DNA from: Halicephalobus mephisto
Lineage: Eukaryota; Nematoda; Chromadorea; Rhabditida; Panagrolaimidae
Length of the DNA: 64,000 nucleotides
Direction: 5' to 3'
Assembly (NCBI GenBank): GCA_009193035.1
Contig: SWDT01000112.1
Span: forward strand, 33,900-97,899
The notes under the pieces are model-generated. The model saw only the letters and a list, made by a program, of their open reading frames with translations, made no database searches and was not told the origin of the DNA. Shown here one piece after another: positions 12,041-22,267 of this stretch. The translations under genes were made by a program, and so were the position numbers. The first letter of the stretch is position 1; every line of letters starts with the position of its first letter.

Positions 12041-15000
12041 TTAATTCAAAAAATGCGGAAAATCCGTCTTCATCATCGGAAGGAGGTCTTCCATGAGATT
12101 TTCGAGTCTTTCAACGACGATATTTTGCTTTTTTTTCGTTTCGGGATCTTCGTCTTTGTAGTGAAAAACGCACATGAACATTAAAAAAACCAAATTTGAT
12201 ACATCTGCAAAATTTTTTGATTTTTTAATTTCCATTTTCGAAAACGGCAATTTTTTTGGTTTTAAACGTTTTTCGAGACCAGTCATGTAATATTCAACAA
12301 TATTCGTTTCGAAAGTTCTTCTTAGTTCAGGACTACAGCACATGGTGAGGATTCTGGAAATGTCCAAAAACGGATTAGCAGCAGAAGCCACTTGCCAATC
12401 CACCACGGCTCTGATCTCGTCAGTCGGCTTCTGGGTGGACGGATCCATTTTGAAGCTGATGTTGTTCGTCCACATGTCGCCATGGATGAAGAGTTCCGGC
12501 AGGCCTAAAATCGAAATATTTAAGGTTTTCAAAAAAGTTCAAAGATAGGAAATTTTTTCATTAAAAAAATACTTTTAATAAAGCTAAAAAAATTTTTCGA
12601 ATTCAAAATCGCTAATGATCAAAGCGAATTCGCTTATTTTTAAGCGAAAGTGGAGATTCAGTACTAAAAAGAATCTAAAGAAAAAATAAAACCGCTAATC
12701 ATCAAAGCGAATTCGCTTATTTTTAAGCGAAAATGAAAATCTGACATCAAAGGAAATTTAAGAAGAAAGCGATTTCGCTCATGATCAAGACGAGTTCACT
12801 TACTTCTCAGCAAAAGTGGAAATGTGGTATCAGAAATAAGATAAAAAAGCGACTTTGTTTATTTTAAAGCAAAAATGAAAATTTTTACTAAAAAGAACCT
12901 GAAAAAAAGAAGTCGCTTATTTTTAAACGAAAAGAGAATTCGCTTATTTTTAAGCGAAAAGAGAAGTCGCTTATTTTCAAGCGAAAAGAGAAGTCGCTTA
13001 TTTTTAAACGAAAAAAAGAACTCGTTTATTTTTAAGCGAAAAAGAAGATTCGCTTATTTTTAACTGAAAAGAATTCGCTTATTTTCAAGCGAAAAAGAAG
13101 ATTCGCTTATTTTTAACTGAAAAGAAGTCGCTTATTTTCAAGCGAAAAAAAGAACTCGTTTATTTTTAAGCGAAAAGAGAAATTTGCGCCAAAAAAGAGT
13201 GAAATTAAGTCTCGACGAAAAATCACTGATGACTAAGACGAAGACCCTAAGAGTACATGGAAGTCGATGCGACAAACTACGTTAGAGATAAGCGATCTTT
13301 AATCTCATTTTCTGATTAAAATTGTTCTTTCGTATCCCATCACTATTATCGATTTTTTATTGTAAGATAAATCTACTATAGACAGCAATCCATCAGTCAA
13401 TTTTTTAAAGAAATTATAGCCTAAATTTAAGACAAAAAAGAAGTAATTTTTTAAATTTAATTTTTGATCATTTTTTACATTTTACAGTAATCGATAATAA
13501 ATTATTAATTTTAAGTCTTAATCAGAATTTGAAATTATAGAATCAAGGATTACTGTAAATTTCGTTTTGAAATATATTTACAAAAAAATTTTTTTAATTT
13601 CATTTTTGATCATTTTTTACACTTTACAGTAATCGATAATAAATTATTAATTTTAAGTTTTAATCAGAATTTGAAACTTTAAAGTAAAAAATTACTGTAA
13701 ATTTCGTTTTGAAATATATTTGTAAAAAAATTTTTAATTTCATTTTTGATCATTTTTTACGCTTTACAGTAATCGATAATAAATTATTAATTTTAAGTTT
13801 TAATCAGAATTTGAAACTTTAAAGTAAAAAATTACTGTAAATTTCGTTTTGAAATATATTTGTAAAAAAATTTTTAATTTCATTTTCGATCATTTTTTAC
13901 ACATTACAGTAATCGATAATAAGTTATTAATTTTAAGTCTTAATCACCAAAATTTGAAACTTTAAAGTAAAAAATTACTGTAAATTTCGTTTTGAAATAT
14001 ATTTATAAAAAAATTTTTAATTTAATTTTCGATCATTTTTTACACTTTACAGTAATCTGCTACAATAATTATTTTAAAACTTTACTTATTTTTAAAATAA
14101 TAAAATCCAAAATTATTTTTCAAGAATATTATTTAGTTCAATTTACATTTCAAAACTCACCCAAATTACTGTATTCTTTGCCAGAGGCATTAATACAGAC
14201 ATCTTTGTCAATCAAAAGTTTTTCGTAAATTTTGATTAATTTGATAAATTTTTGACTTTTTCCACAACAAAGTTTCTGTAACATTGTTGAAGCAAAATTC
14301 GGATCTTGATCGTCTCCGAAATTCATGAAAGTTAATTCTTTTTTCCACCAATCTCCGGATTTTATCGCGGCTGTCTGGATATCCATGACGAAATCCACCA
14401 AGTTCATCGTTTGATTCGTATTTAGTCCTTCGTGTAATTCAGGAAAATATGCGTTTTCTAAAAATTCAATAATCAAATATCCCGCTTGATTTTTTGAAAT
14501 TCGTTCTCCAGATCCGTAAAATTTAGGAATAGGAAAATCTTCAGATGAAAATTTACGGTATACTGTAGATTCATTATGATGCATTGTAGTGATCCAGTTA
14601 TCTACGGCTTCCATCGTGGATTTGGCGGTTTCTTTGTCGACGGAAAGGGAATCCATGGTGCCTTCGATGGACTGCATCCCGGGTTCCTTCAGGACGACGG
14701 AGAAGGCCGGGGTCTCGAGGGGGTCGAGATCGGGGTCCTTGGGGACGAACGAAAAATCGCACTTGTAGACTTTGGAGAGGTATCCATGGCCTTCGGAAAT
14801 ATCCCTCGCTTTGATCTGAAAACAAATAATATTTTTTAAAAAATAAAAAATTAATATTTTTTTAAAAAATAAAAAATTAATATTTTTAAAAAAATTAAAA
14901 ATTAATATTTTTATAAAATTCTTTCGACTGAATCTCCCAGAATCCATAATTTCAGATTTCGAATTTTGGACATTTTTCGGATTCTAGAAAGTGTTAAATT

Positions 15001-15445
15001 TTCAGTGAGATTCTGCAAGATTTTGAAAAAATATTATATTTTCAAAAATTAGAAATATCTTGAAATTCCGGAAATTTTCAGAATCTCATAGTGGATTCTG
15101 AGAAGTTTTGAAACTTTCTGAAAGTTCTTATCCGATTCCGAAAATTTTCAGAATCTCCTAGTGAATTCTGAAAAATTATAAAAACTTCCATGAAATTTGA
15201 ATTTTTCAGAATCTCCTACTGGATTCTGGGAAGTTTTGAAATTCTCCAAAAGATCGTCAAAGATTCCAGAATTTTCGGAAAAATTCTAATCTTTAAAATA
15301 CAATTTTGAATTAACTTACGTTTGAAATTTCAAAATTTTCTTCGATTTTGTTGAAAATTTCACAATTATTTTTTAATTTTTCGATTAAAAATTTTCCAGT
15401 AAAACTAGAATCTCCAAGTTTCGATTCAGGACTCCAATCTGTCAT
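12041..15445 (-). CDS. CHK/ecdysteroid-kinase-like protein (DUF1679-type)
   Basis: Three exons on the minus strand, 15445-15320, 14815-14161 and 12504-12041, give 414 aa with consistent phases. This is the nematode-expanded CHK (choline/ecdysteroid-kinase-like) family. The catalytic loop is HGDMWTNN (Asp270) and the metal-binding Asp is in VVDWQ (Asp296). Other typical segments are LKEPG (the region expected to hold the kinase lysine), GYLIIEFLENA and the WWKKELTFMNF block. Such enzymes are thought to phosphorylate small hydroxylated molecules such as sterols or xenobiotics; the substrate here cannot be told. Both catalytic motifs are intact, so an active kinase is plausible. Intron 2, about 1.66 kb, splits the protein just before the catalytic loop and is packed with tandem repeats. 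Confidence 0.9.
12600..13195. repeat. palindromic minisatellite (TCGCTTATTTTTAAGCGAA)
   Basis: In intron 2 of the CHK gene. Twelve or more units of about 30 bp, each with GCTTATTTTTAAGCG, itself a hairpin (CGCTTA...TAAGCG). Early copies include the perfect palindrome AAGCGAATTCGCTT. The repeated RSRLFLSEK-type open frame on the plus strand is a by-product. Confidence 0.85.
13440..14060. repeat. ~141-bp tandem repeat in CHK intron 2
   Basis: Four to five units, each with TTTACAGTAATCGATAATAA, a TTAAGTTTTAATCAGAATTT block, AATTACTGTAAATTTCGTTT and TGAAATATATTTGTAAAAAA. Units are highly similar, suggesting recent expansion. Confidence 0.9.
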
Positions 15446-15508
15446 GATTCAGAATTTTCCAAAAACAAAGTAGACAAAAAATCGACAAAAATAATTTTTT
15501 TTTTTTGA

Positions 15509-15730
15509 CTATATAGCCAGAGCTGCTATCACCGAAGATCCCTGACCTCGTGTTTTGTTATCTTTTTTCTTGTCATCAAAACAGTCGACACAGACCACGT
15601 ACATCAAAATTGTGACTTTCGGGGTCTCGAGGGACGCGAATCTGACTCCGACAGGAGATCTCCAAAGTCCACAAAATTCCGAATATCTTTGAGGATTAGT
15701 CAAGTGAAATCCAGAATTCCAGTATTTCAT
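15509..15730 (-). CDS. short open frame upstream of the CHK gene, unknown
   Basis: A 73-codon frame, open further upstream without a stop. Its composition is protein-like (YWNSGFHLTNPQRYSEF, then a WRSPVGVRF segment, a hydrophobic VTILMYVVCV stretch and a basic KKKDNKTRG tail). It ends 64 bp upstream of the CHK start on the same strand. I do not recognise a family and found no convincing upstream exon. It may be a small gene, a 3' exon or a gene relic. Confidence 0.3.
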   Translation of the reverse strand: MKYWNSGFHLTNPQRYSEFCGLWRSPVGVRFASLETPKVTILMYVVCVDCFDDKKKDNKTRGQGSSVIAALAI

Positions 15731-15818
15731 AAAATCTCCAAATCTCCCACCATCAATGTGACAGAGATTACTATGCTTAATTTTCTCTCGTGTATTATTA
15801 TTATTATTGTTTATTTCT

Positions 15819-16046
15819 GTTGGATCGTCGCTGGGAAATCCGGATCCGCGTGTAGATACAAATATGTGGAAATAACTTTATTGGGGCCAAAGGCACGAGA
15901 TACAACACAACTCTATCAAAAATATTGTGCAATTTTAAAATTGCCGCCAATCCGCAATCGTAAGCCTTTCGTTGGTCCTCAGGATATTTCCCTTCGGGAC
16001 CGACGCTGTGTGGTTTGAACTCAAATACATCGTGCACAATCCAACA
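15819..16046 (-). mobile_element. short-TIR element, copy 1 (TGTTGGATYG ends)
   Basis: A 228-bp element bounded by TGTTGGATCGTCG and, at the other end, CACAATCCAACA, that is a TGTTGGAT terminal inverted repeat. It matches copies at 60800-61030 and 62721-62949 along its length. Shared internal blocks (in element orientation): GGTCCCGAAGGGAAATA, CCTGAGGACC, ATAGAGTTGTG, AATAAAGTTATTTCCACA and CTACACGCGGATCCGGAT. It codes for nothing, consistent with a MITE-like non-autonomous DNA transposon. Confidence 0.75.
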
Positions 16047-16069
16047 ATTCCCTATATATTAGGACACAA

Positions 16070-16410
16070 AACCAGACTAGAAAGAAAGACCTTGAAACGA
16101 CAGCCTGAATATCAGGAAATATGGAATACTGTAGGACACAAGTGAAACTTTAGGTTGTATTCCGTGACAAGAAACATCTAACTTGTACCTATATCTTATG
16201 ATTCGAGTAAAGATGATTGTTTTACTTTTGTTTTTTAACCTAACAATACACATATCGATACATTCTATATCATGTACGGTTTTTAGGCGTTGAAACATAA
16301 AACTAAAAAGAGGAAATCTGAAGAGATAGTCTGAATATCAGGGAGTGTGGAATACTGTATTTCACGATGGAGACCTTTGGTTGTATTCTCTGAAAGTTCT
16401 ATAATAATTG
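16070..16410. repeat. duplicated ~100-bp block
   Basis: Two related copies at about 16075-16165 and 16310-16400 share CCTGAATATCAGG or CTGAATATCAGG, GGAATACTGTA and GGTTGTATTC. They lie directly beside the short-TIR element, so they may be part of a larger duplicated insertion. Confidence 0.6.
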
Positions 16411-16413
16411 TAT

Positions 16414-16765
16414 CTGTTGATCGGAACGGCGATAACGCCATTGATCCAGAGAAATTGTTAATAAACTTAACAAAGATTTATCGATCTTGTTGCTTTCTTT
16501 TTTTATAACTTGTTTGTGATATTTAATTATCCAAATTTGAGTTCGGAATAAATCGAACACCTTTTTGAACAATATTTAATAAAAATAAATAAATTAAATA
16601 GTTGAAAATAGGATATATTTGATCGGAACGGCGATAATGACACCGATCCAGAGAAATTGTTAACAGTTTTAACAAAAATTTACCGATCTTGTTGCTTTCT
16701 TTTTTTATAACTTGTTTGTGATATTTAATTGCCCAAATTTGAGATTTTTGTTCGAAATAAAGTAA
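16414..16765. repeat. ~203-bp tandem duplication
   Basis: Two copies beginning GATCGGAACGGCGATAA and containing GATCCAGAGAAATTGTTAA, TTGTTGCTTTCTTTTTTTAT and AACTTGTTTGTGATATTTAA. Each ends with a string resembling the nematode SL1 leader (see findings). Confidence 0.8.
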
Positions 16766-16832
16766 CGAAAAGACAAAATTTCGAACATCTGTCTTATTGT
16801 GCTAAAAATTATTAAAATAATTCCAATTTCAG

Positions 16833-16976
16833 TCCTAGTACCGTATCACTCCATTATTCCTCAAGTTCAGGATATGTACTGTACTGTAATCTTACTGTAT
16901 CAAAAAAACTTCTCTAATTAGGCTACGACGGAACTACATGGACCACTTCGAAGTCTACAACATGAGATCTTTGTGA
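16833..16976 (+). CDS. two possible 3'-terminal exons of an unidentified gene
   Basis: Candidate exons 16833-16875 and 16922-16976 join across a 46-nt intron (GTACTG...TAATTAG). In the joined frame they encode a plausible C-terminus containing YHSIIPQVQDM and YMDHFEVYNMRSL, then stop. The first acceptor is a good TTTCAG. I found no upstream exon or start codon in the 1 kb before it, which is mostly repeats, so this could be a gene fragment or chance. Family not recognised. Confidence 0.3.
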
Positions 16977-17429
16977 AAAAAATTCGAAATTTCGAACAAC
17001 TTTATTGAAAAAATTCTTTTACCCATAATTCCTCAAATTCGAAGTAACTTTAATTAAAATTTTTTTGAAACAAATCTTATTTTACATATTATAAAATACA
17101 TATTCAGAATCCATAATTCGATGATTTCGAAAATTTTCTGGAAAAAGATAAAATTGAAAAAATCAAAAAAATTACAGTATGATTTGTAAGTTAATCAATT
17201 TTTCAGAATTCGTTCATTTTTTTCGTGGATTTTTTTTTCGAAGAAAATAATTGAATAAAATTGTAAAATTTGGAAAAACCGAAAATTGATGTTCGATTTC
17301 GATTTTCTTGAAACAAACTACAGTATGCTTTGTGTTTTATCAGTTGCTCTTTGAGATTTTATTTTTGATTTTCCAAAGACTCGTCAGAAGCAAGAAAATT
17401 AAAAATGCAAAATTCTATAAATCGTATGT

Positions 17430-17895
17430 GGAGGAAATCTGAGCGCATTCGCTTAATTTTCGAGCGATTTTTCGCTTATTTTTATCCTAACAAATTTCAA
17501 CAATTTTTAATTACATAAATTTTTTCAATTATTGCAGTTTTCTAATTAGTTTCTAAAAATCTAATCAAAAAATTTGAGCGCATTTGCTTAATTTTCGAGC
17601 GACTTTTCGCTTATTTTTATTCTAACAAATTTCAACAATTTTTAATTACATTATTTTTTCACTTATTGCAGTTTTCTAATTGGTTTCTAAAAATCTAATC
17701 AGAAAAAATTTAAGCATATTCGCTTAATTTTCGAGCGATTTTTCGCTTATTTTTATTCTAACAAATTTCAACAATTTTTGATTAGATGAATTTTTTCACT
17801 TACTGCAGTTTTCTAATTAGTTTCTAAAAATCTAATCAGAAAAAAAATTTAAGCATATTCGCTTAATTTTCGAGCGACTTTTCGCTTATCCATTT
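17430..17895. repeat. ~133-bp tandem repeat with CGCTTAATTTTCGAGCGA
   Basis: Four units carrying CGCTTAATTTTCGAGCGA, CTTTTCGCTTATTTTTAT, ACAAATTTCAACAATTTTT and GCAGTTTTCTAATTAGTTTC. The CGCTTAT string recalls the palindromic minisatellite in CHK intron 2, so the two arrays may share ancestry. Confidence 0.85.
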
Positions 17896-18129
17896 TCGAA
17901 ATGATTTTTTTCTAATTTACTTTGTTCAATTTTAACAATTCTTCTTTCGTAAAAAAATCCACTTTTTACAGTAATTACACTTATTTAATCAAGTTTTGTA
18001 AAATAATCGAAGAATTAAAAATTAAAATTTGCGGATTTTTTGGATTATCTTAATCCAGAATTTTTGATAAGTTTCATTTCAAAAAAATTTTCGATTAAAG
18101 TTACTTTTTAAATTTTCCAAGTCATGGAT

Positions 18130-19373
18130 TCAGACGGCGGAGGTGATGGCGACAGGTCTTCCGCCTTTTCCCGATTCAATCAGGTTGTTGATTACGATGA
18201 AAATTGCCAAAATGTGAAAAATATTAACAATAATCATCGCAATACGGTATTTCGTGAATGTGAAGCAACGACGAACATTTTCACTAAATTGTAAAAATTA
18301 ATAATTTTAAAGAAATTTAAAATTTAAAATTATCTTCAAAGATTTTTAGAAACTTTCAAAATTCAGGATTTCAGATGATTACAAAAATCTCCAGAATCTG
18401 TCAGCAGATTTTCGAAAATCTTCAAGAATCTTCACAAGATTCTGAAGTCGTCGGAATCTTTTAATAAATTTTTAAAAATCTTCAAGAATTTTCACAGAAT
18501 TCTAAAGTCTTCGGAATCTGTCAGCAGATTTTCGAAAATCTCCAGGAATTTTCACAAGATTCTGAAGTCTCCAGAATCTGTCAGTAGATTTTCGAAAATC
18601 TCTAAAAATTTTCACAAGATTCTGAAGTCGTCGGAATCTTCTAATAAATTTTTGAAAATCTCCAGGAATTTTCACAAGATTCTGAAGCTAACAGAATCCT
18701 ACAATGAACTTCTGGGAATTTCCAGAATTTCTATGAGACTTCGGAAATTCTCAGAATCTTCTAGACTTCTAAAAGCTCTCAGAAGTTCCTATGAGACTTT
18801 CAAAATTTCATAATCTTTAAAAATTAATTTTTTTTTAAATTCGAAACTTACTCTTTGTCATGTTTGGGATTCAGAGGCAACAAGGGCCAGAAGAACCTCA
18901 ATTTTGTGAATTTGACGATTCCCCAAGTCAAGGTGATTAACTTTATCCACGAAGAAATGTGAACAGGATTAGCCAGACTCATCCGAGGTTCACTTGTGAA
19001 CAGAATGTACAGTAACGACGGCAATGGAACTTCTTCCAACGTCAAAACTAAGGATTTCGCAAGTCTGGCGTAAAAAATATTTTCTTCATCGTACTTCAAC
19101 GTCAGACAAACATCGATCATTTCAAAAACGTAGACAACTACAGAAACAGCTGTGAAGAAAAAATAGCCGTAGGCACATTTGACTGCTGTATCGGTCACAA
19201 AATGTGGAAGAAACTCGTAGATTCTGGCACACAGAAGGAAATCCGCTAGAAGATCCAACGTAGAAGCAAACAAGGTCACTGCCGCGATCACTCTCACCGG
19301 AGGAGCCCATTCAAGATGATTACTGTAATTTTACTTTTTAATTTTCTTACAATCTTCCGTCTCCACAATCCAT
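18130..19373 (-). CDS. small multi-pass membrane protein, unknown family
   Basis: Modelled as three exons: 19373-19351, 19322-18852 and 18283-18130, giving 215 aa with all phases closing. Exon 2 holds four hydrophobic segments (around VIAAVTLFASTLDLLADF, YGYFFFTAVSVVVYVF, AKSLVLTLEEVPLPSLLYIL and WIKLITLTWGIV). Exon 3 adds a fifth (IAMIIVNIFHILAIFIVI) and a short tail ending VAITSAV. The 23-nt first exon and 28-nt first intron are very small; an upstream start cannot be excluded. The 567-nt second intron contains an imperfect ~60-bp repeat. I do not recognise the family; a nematode-specific membrane protein is likely. Confidence 0.7.
18350..18720. repeat. ~60-bp imperfect repeat (GATTCTGAAGTCGTCGGAATC)
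   Basis: About six units in the second intron of the membrane-protein gene, each with CAAGATTCTGAAGTC, GGAATCTGTCAGCAGATTTT and AAATCTCCAGGAATTTTCA. Rich in TTC and GAA blocks, like the arrays near 44, 56 and 59 kb. Confidence 0.75.
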
Positions 19374-19379
19374 TGAATA

Positions 19380-19765
19380 ATTTTAAAATTAACATTTTAT
19401 AATTTTCTTAATTCCTAAAAACTAAAAATTTTTCAACATTTTTTAATTTCTAAAAACTAAAAAATTTTTCAACATTTTTTAATTTCTAAAAACTAAAAAA
19501 ACTTTCAACATTTTTTAATTTCTAAAAACTAAAAAATTTTTCAATATTTTTAAATTCCTAAAAACTAAAAAAAACTTTCAACATTTTTTAATTTCTAAAA
19601 ACTAAAAATTTTTCAACATTTTTTAATTTCTAAAAACTAAAAAATTTTTCAACATTTTTAAATTCCTAAAAACTAAAAATTTTTCAACATTTTTTAATTC
19701 CTAAAAACTAAAAATTTTTCAACATTTTTTAATTCCTAAAAACTAAAAATTTTTCAACATTTTTA
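19380..19765. repeat. ~37-bp tandem repeat
   Basis: Ten units of roughly AAAAACTAAAAATTTTTCAAC plus ATTTTTTAATTCCT, directly upstream of the modelled first exon of the membrane-protein gene. Little divergence between copies. Confidence 0.9.
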
Positions 19766-19779
19766 AATTTTTCTCGCTT

Positions 19780-20060
19780 CCTACGCATTCGACCTTGATG
19801 AAACTTTTGCACCTAGTATTGATCGGCATATCAGACTGGATAACATTCCAACTCCCCCAAAAAGCAGCTGTTTCCGAGGTCAAGTCAGAAGAACGTTCAA
19901 ATCAGCTTCTTGAACTTTCGAAAGATCACTTGATGATTTAATTGCGTCAATTTGCAAACAATTGGATTTGTCACGAAACAAGGGGGGTGGAAAGGATACT
20001 AAACCAATTTTTTAGAATACTTGGTCAGTTCGGGAAAGCAGTTGTTGTTTTTGACTTTTT
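19780..20060 (+). pseudogene. possible relic of a protein-coding sequence
   Basis: On the plus strand a frame open for about 46 codons reads protein-like (segments such as FDLDETFAPSIDRHIRLDN and TPPKSSCFRGQVRRTF). A single TGA follows, then another ~35 open codons in the same frame with RSLDDLIASICKQLDL, then several stops. Base composition is higher in GC than the flanks. This pattern suggests a decayed exon or element fragment. No family could be assigned. Confidence 0.3.
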
Positions 20061-20064
20061 TGAA

Positions 20065-22160
20065 GAACTGATGACATTCGTAGGAGGAAGTGATGCATTT
20101 GCAGGAAATTATAGTGGCCTTAAGAGACAAAAGTTTGACTCATATTTTTAAAATTTTCAAAAACATTCATTTTTAAGACAACTGCTGAACTACAGTATTC
20201 GGATAAGATTACAGAACAATTATAAAGTTTTAAAATCTACCGTGATCTATTGAATATTTATGAAATTTCATAAAAAATTTAATTTCGCAATTTTAGGTCT
20301 CAACTGGAAAATTTTAAAATTTTCCAAAATTAACTGTATAATTATAAAATGTTATAAAATTTTTAAAAATTACATTCCGGATCTCAAGTAAAAAATTTCA
20401 AAATTCCGTGTCGAGATATTTTTTCAGAATTTCACAAATATTTCTAATTACAATAAAAACTTGAAATTTTACAAGATCAGAAAAATCAAATTCGACAATT
20501 TCGTGTCGAGATTTCCTTTTGGAATTTTATAATTTTTCTAACAATAATAATTTAGAATTTTACAAAAAAACAAATTCGACAATTTCGAACCTCAACTGGA
20601 GAGGTTTACAAATCCCGATGAATATGCCTTTTTAGGATTTTGCAGCAAAAGTTTTTAATTTTTTCAATGCTGATTTGAAACTTTGGAGAACTGTATAAAT
20701 CCAAAATTTCGGTCTTAACTGGAAAACTCGAAAGATTCATGTTAAGAAAATCGTCCAAAATTTTGCAACATTACTTTTACAAATAATATAATTTCGAATT
20801 TTGGAAAATTATAAACACTAAATTTTGCAAATTGTGATTTTAATTGGAAAATTTCGGAATTTTATTTTGGATTTTTGTTTATTGTAATCCTACGATTAGA
20901 AGGTATGACTTTCTCAGTTCAAAAACTAATGACGCCAATGGCTTTAGTCCTGGAATTTGATCGATTGCCTGAGGCATTTTTCAATTTTAAAGATTTGGCC
21001 ATTTGGACAACGACTATCAAGACCATCGAAAAACGGCTTCAATTTAATTTTAATTTTAATATATTTTCCAAAAACAGAAAACTTACTTTTCTTTGGAATC
21101 ATTGAAAATAATATGACGACCCATGATTTTTACGAGAAATCAACCCAGTCGATTACTAGGTAAATTGACTTTAGTTATTACTTGTAACAATACTGAAATT
21201 CAAAGTTTGCATGCACTCAAAAACACCGGAAAAATAACAATGGCCGGCTCCTCCCCGAGGTGGGGCAACAAAAACAAGAGTGAAGATGGACCAACATGGC
21301 GGTTTTCATTCGAGAACAGCTGCTCTCAAGTCGAATTAAAAGTCACTGGTGACAGCCACTCATGATGGAATGTCGGGAAAAAGGTGGATATAAAAACAAG
21401 GTGAGAGATTAATTTTTGTAACATTCGAGAATCAACAACACGGCAGGAATACAGCTGAATAAAGAAAACGTAAATCGTCCAAGACTTCCAGAAGAGAACT
21501 TCATAGATAATCTTCCATCATAAAAGTTAACTCCCTAAAATTCGATAATTAATAACACGATTTACACCAAAAAAGCAGTTTTTTAGGGAAAATATATATG
21601 AAACTTCAAATTGGAGATTTGTAGAAAAGAATCTTAAAATCATCTAATACTATGTTAATTTTTTAATTCCGTGCTTCACAATGAGATTTACACGAAAAAA
21701 CACGAATTGATAAAGAAGATGATGTATAAATACACATATATGAACTACAAAAATTAAAATTCCTAAAAAAGCAACTTCATAGGTCAGTTGTCATCACAAA
21801 AATAGATTTTCCACAAAATTCCGCAATTAAAAACAAAGTCTACACGGAAAAAAACAATTTAATAGAGAAAAATATATAAACATATAAACATATAAATACA
21901 TATATAAAATATAAATTATACAAGCAGAGATTTTCAAAATATTTCGTAGGTCAGTTGTCATCACAAAAATAGATTTTCCACAAAATCCTGCAATTAAAAA
22001 CAAAGTCTACACGGAAAAAAACAATTTAATAAAGAAAAATATATAAATATATATATAAAATATAACAATGAGGAATTCTGAAAACCAACCTCGTAGGCAT
22101 TTTACCCGTTCAAGTTTCCGCTCGCACCGAGGTTTCGAAACGAATCTCTATTTTCGACGC
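20065..22160. other. intergenic, no confident gene
   Basis: 20280-20730 carries diverged copies of GGTCTCAACTGGAAA. 20875-21365 has overlapping short frames on both strands; on the minus strand a start at 21132 with a GTAAGT donor could begin a tiny spliced frame, but nothing supports it. 21600-22060 holds two near-identical ~180-bp blocks containing GGTCAGTTGTCATCACAAAA, AGATTTTCCACAAAATTC and AAACAAAGTCTACACGGAAA. The last 100 bp are less AT-rich and probably contain the promoter of the gene at 22268. Confidence 0.4.
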
Positions 22161-22267
22161 GCCATCTTTTGTTCTTGTTTTTTTCGGTAATATGCACTAT
22201 TCACTTTCGTTTCTCGCGATTGTTCCTCGTTTTTTTCCCTAAATCCCTAATCCTTGCTTCTTCAGTG

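Noticed and set aside
12875..13063. RSRLFLSEK repetitive frame
   Set aside because: Translation of the palindromic minisatellite inside a CHK intron, on the opposite strand.
14576..14839. Overlapping plus- and minus-frame shadows of the CHK exon
   Set aside because: The CHK kinase frame in this exon is supported by family motifs and phase; the others are shadows.
15689..16018. 109-codon plus-strand frame and its opposite at 62698-62901
   Set aside because: Both are frames through copies of the short-TIR element; their similarity reflects the element, not a shared protein.
16500..16745. SL1 RNA gene call
   Set aside because: Leader-like 22-mers lack a clear GT donor right after the leader and an Sm site; kept only as a low-interest observation.
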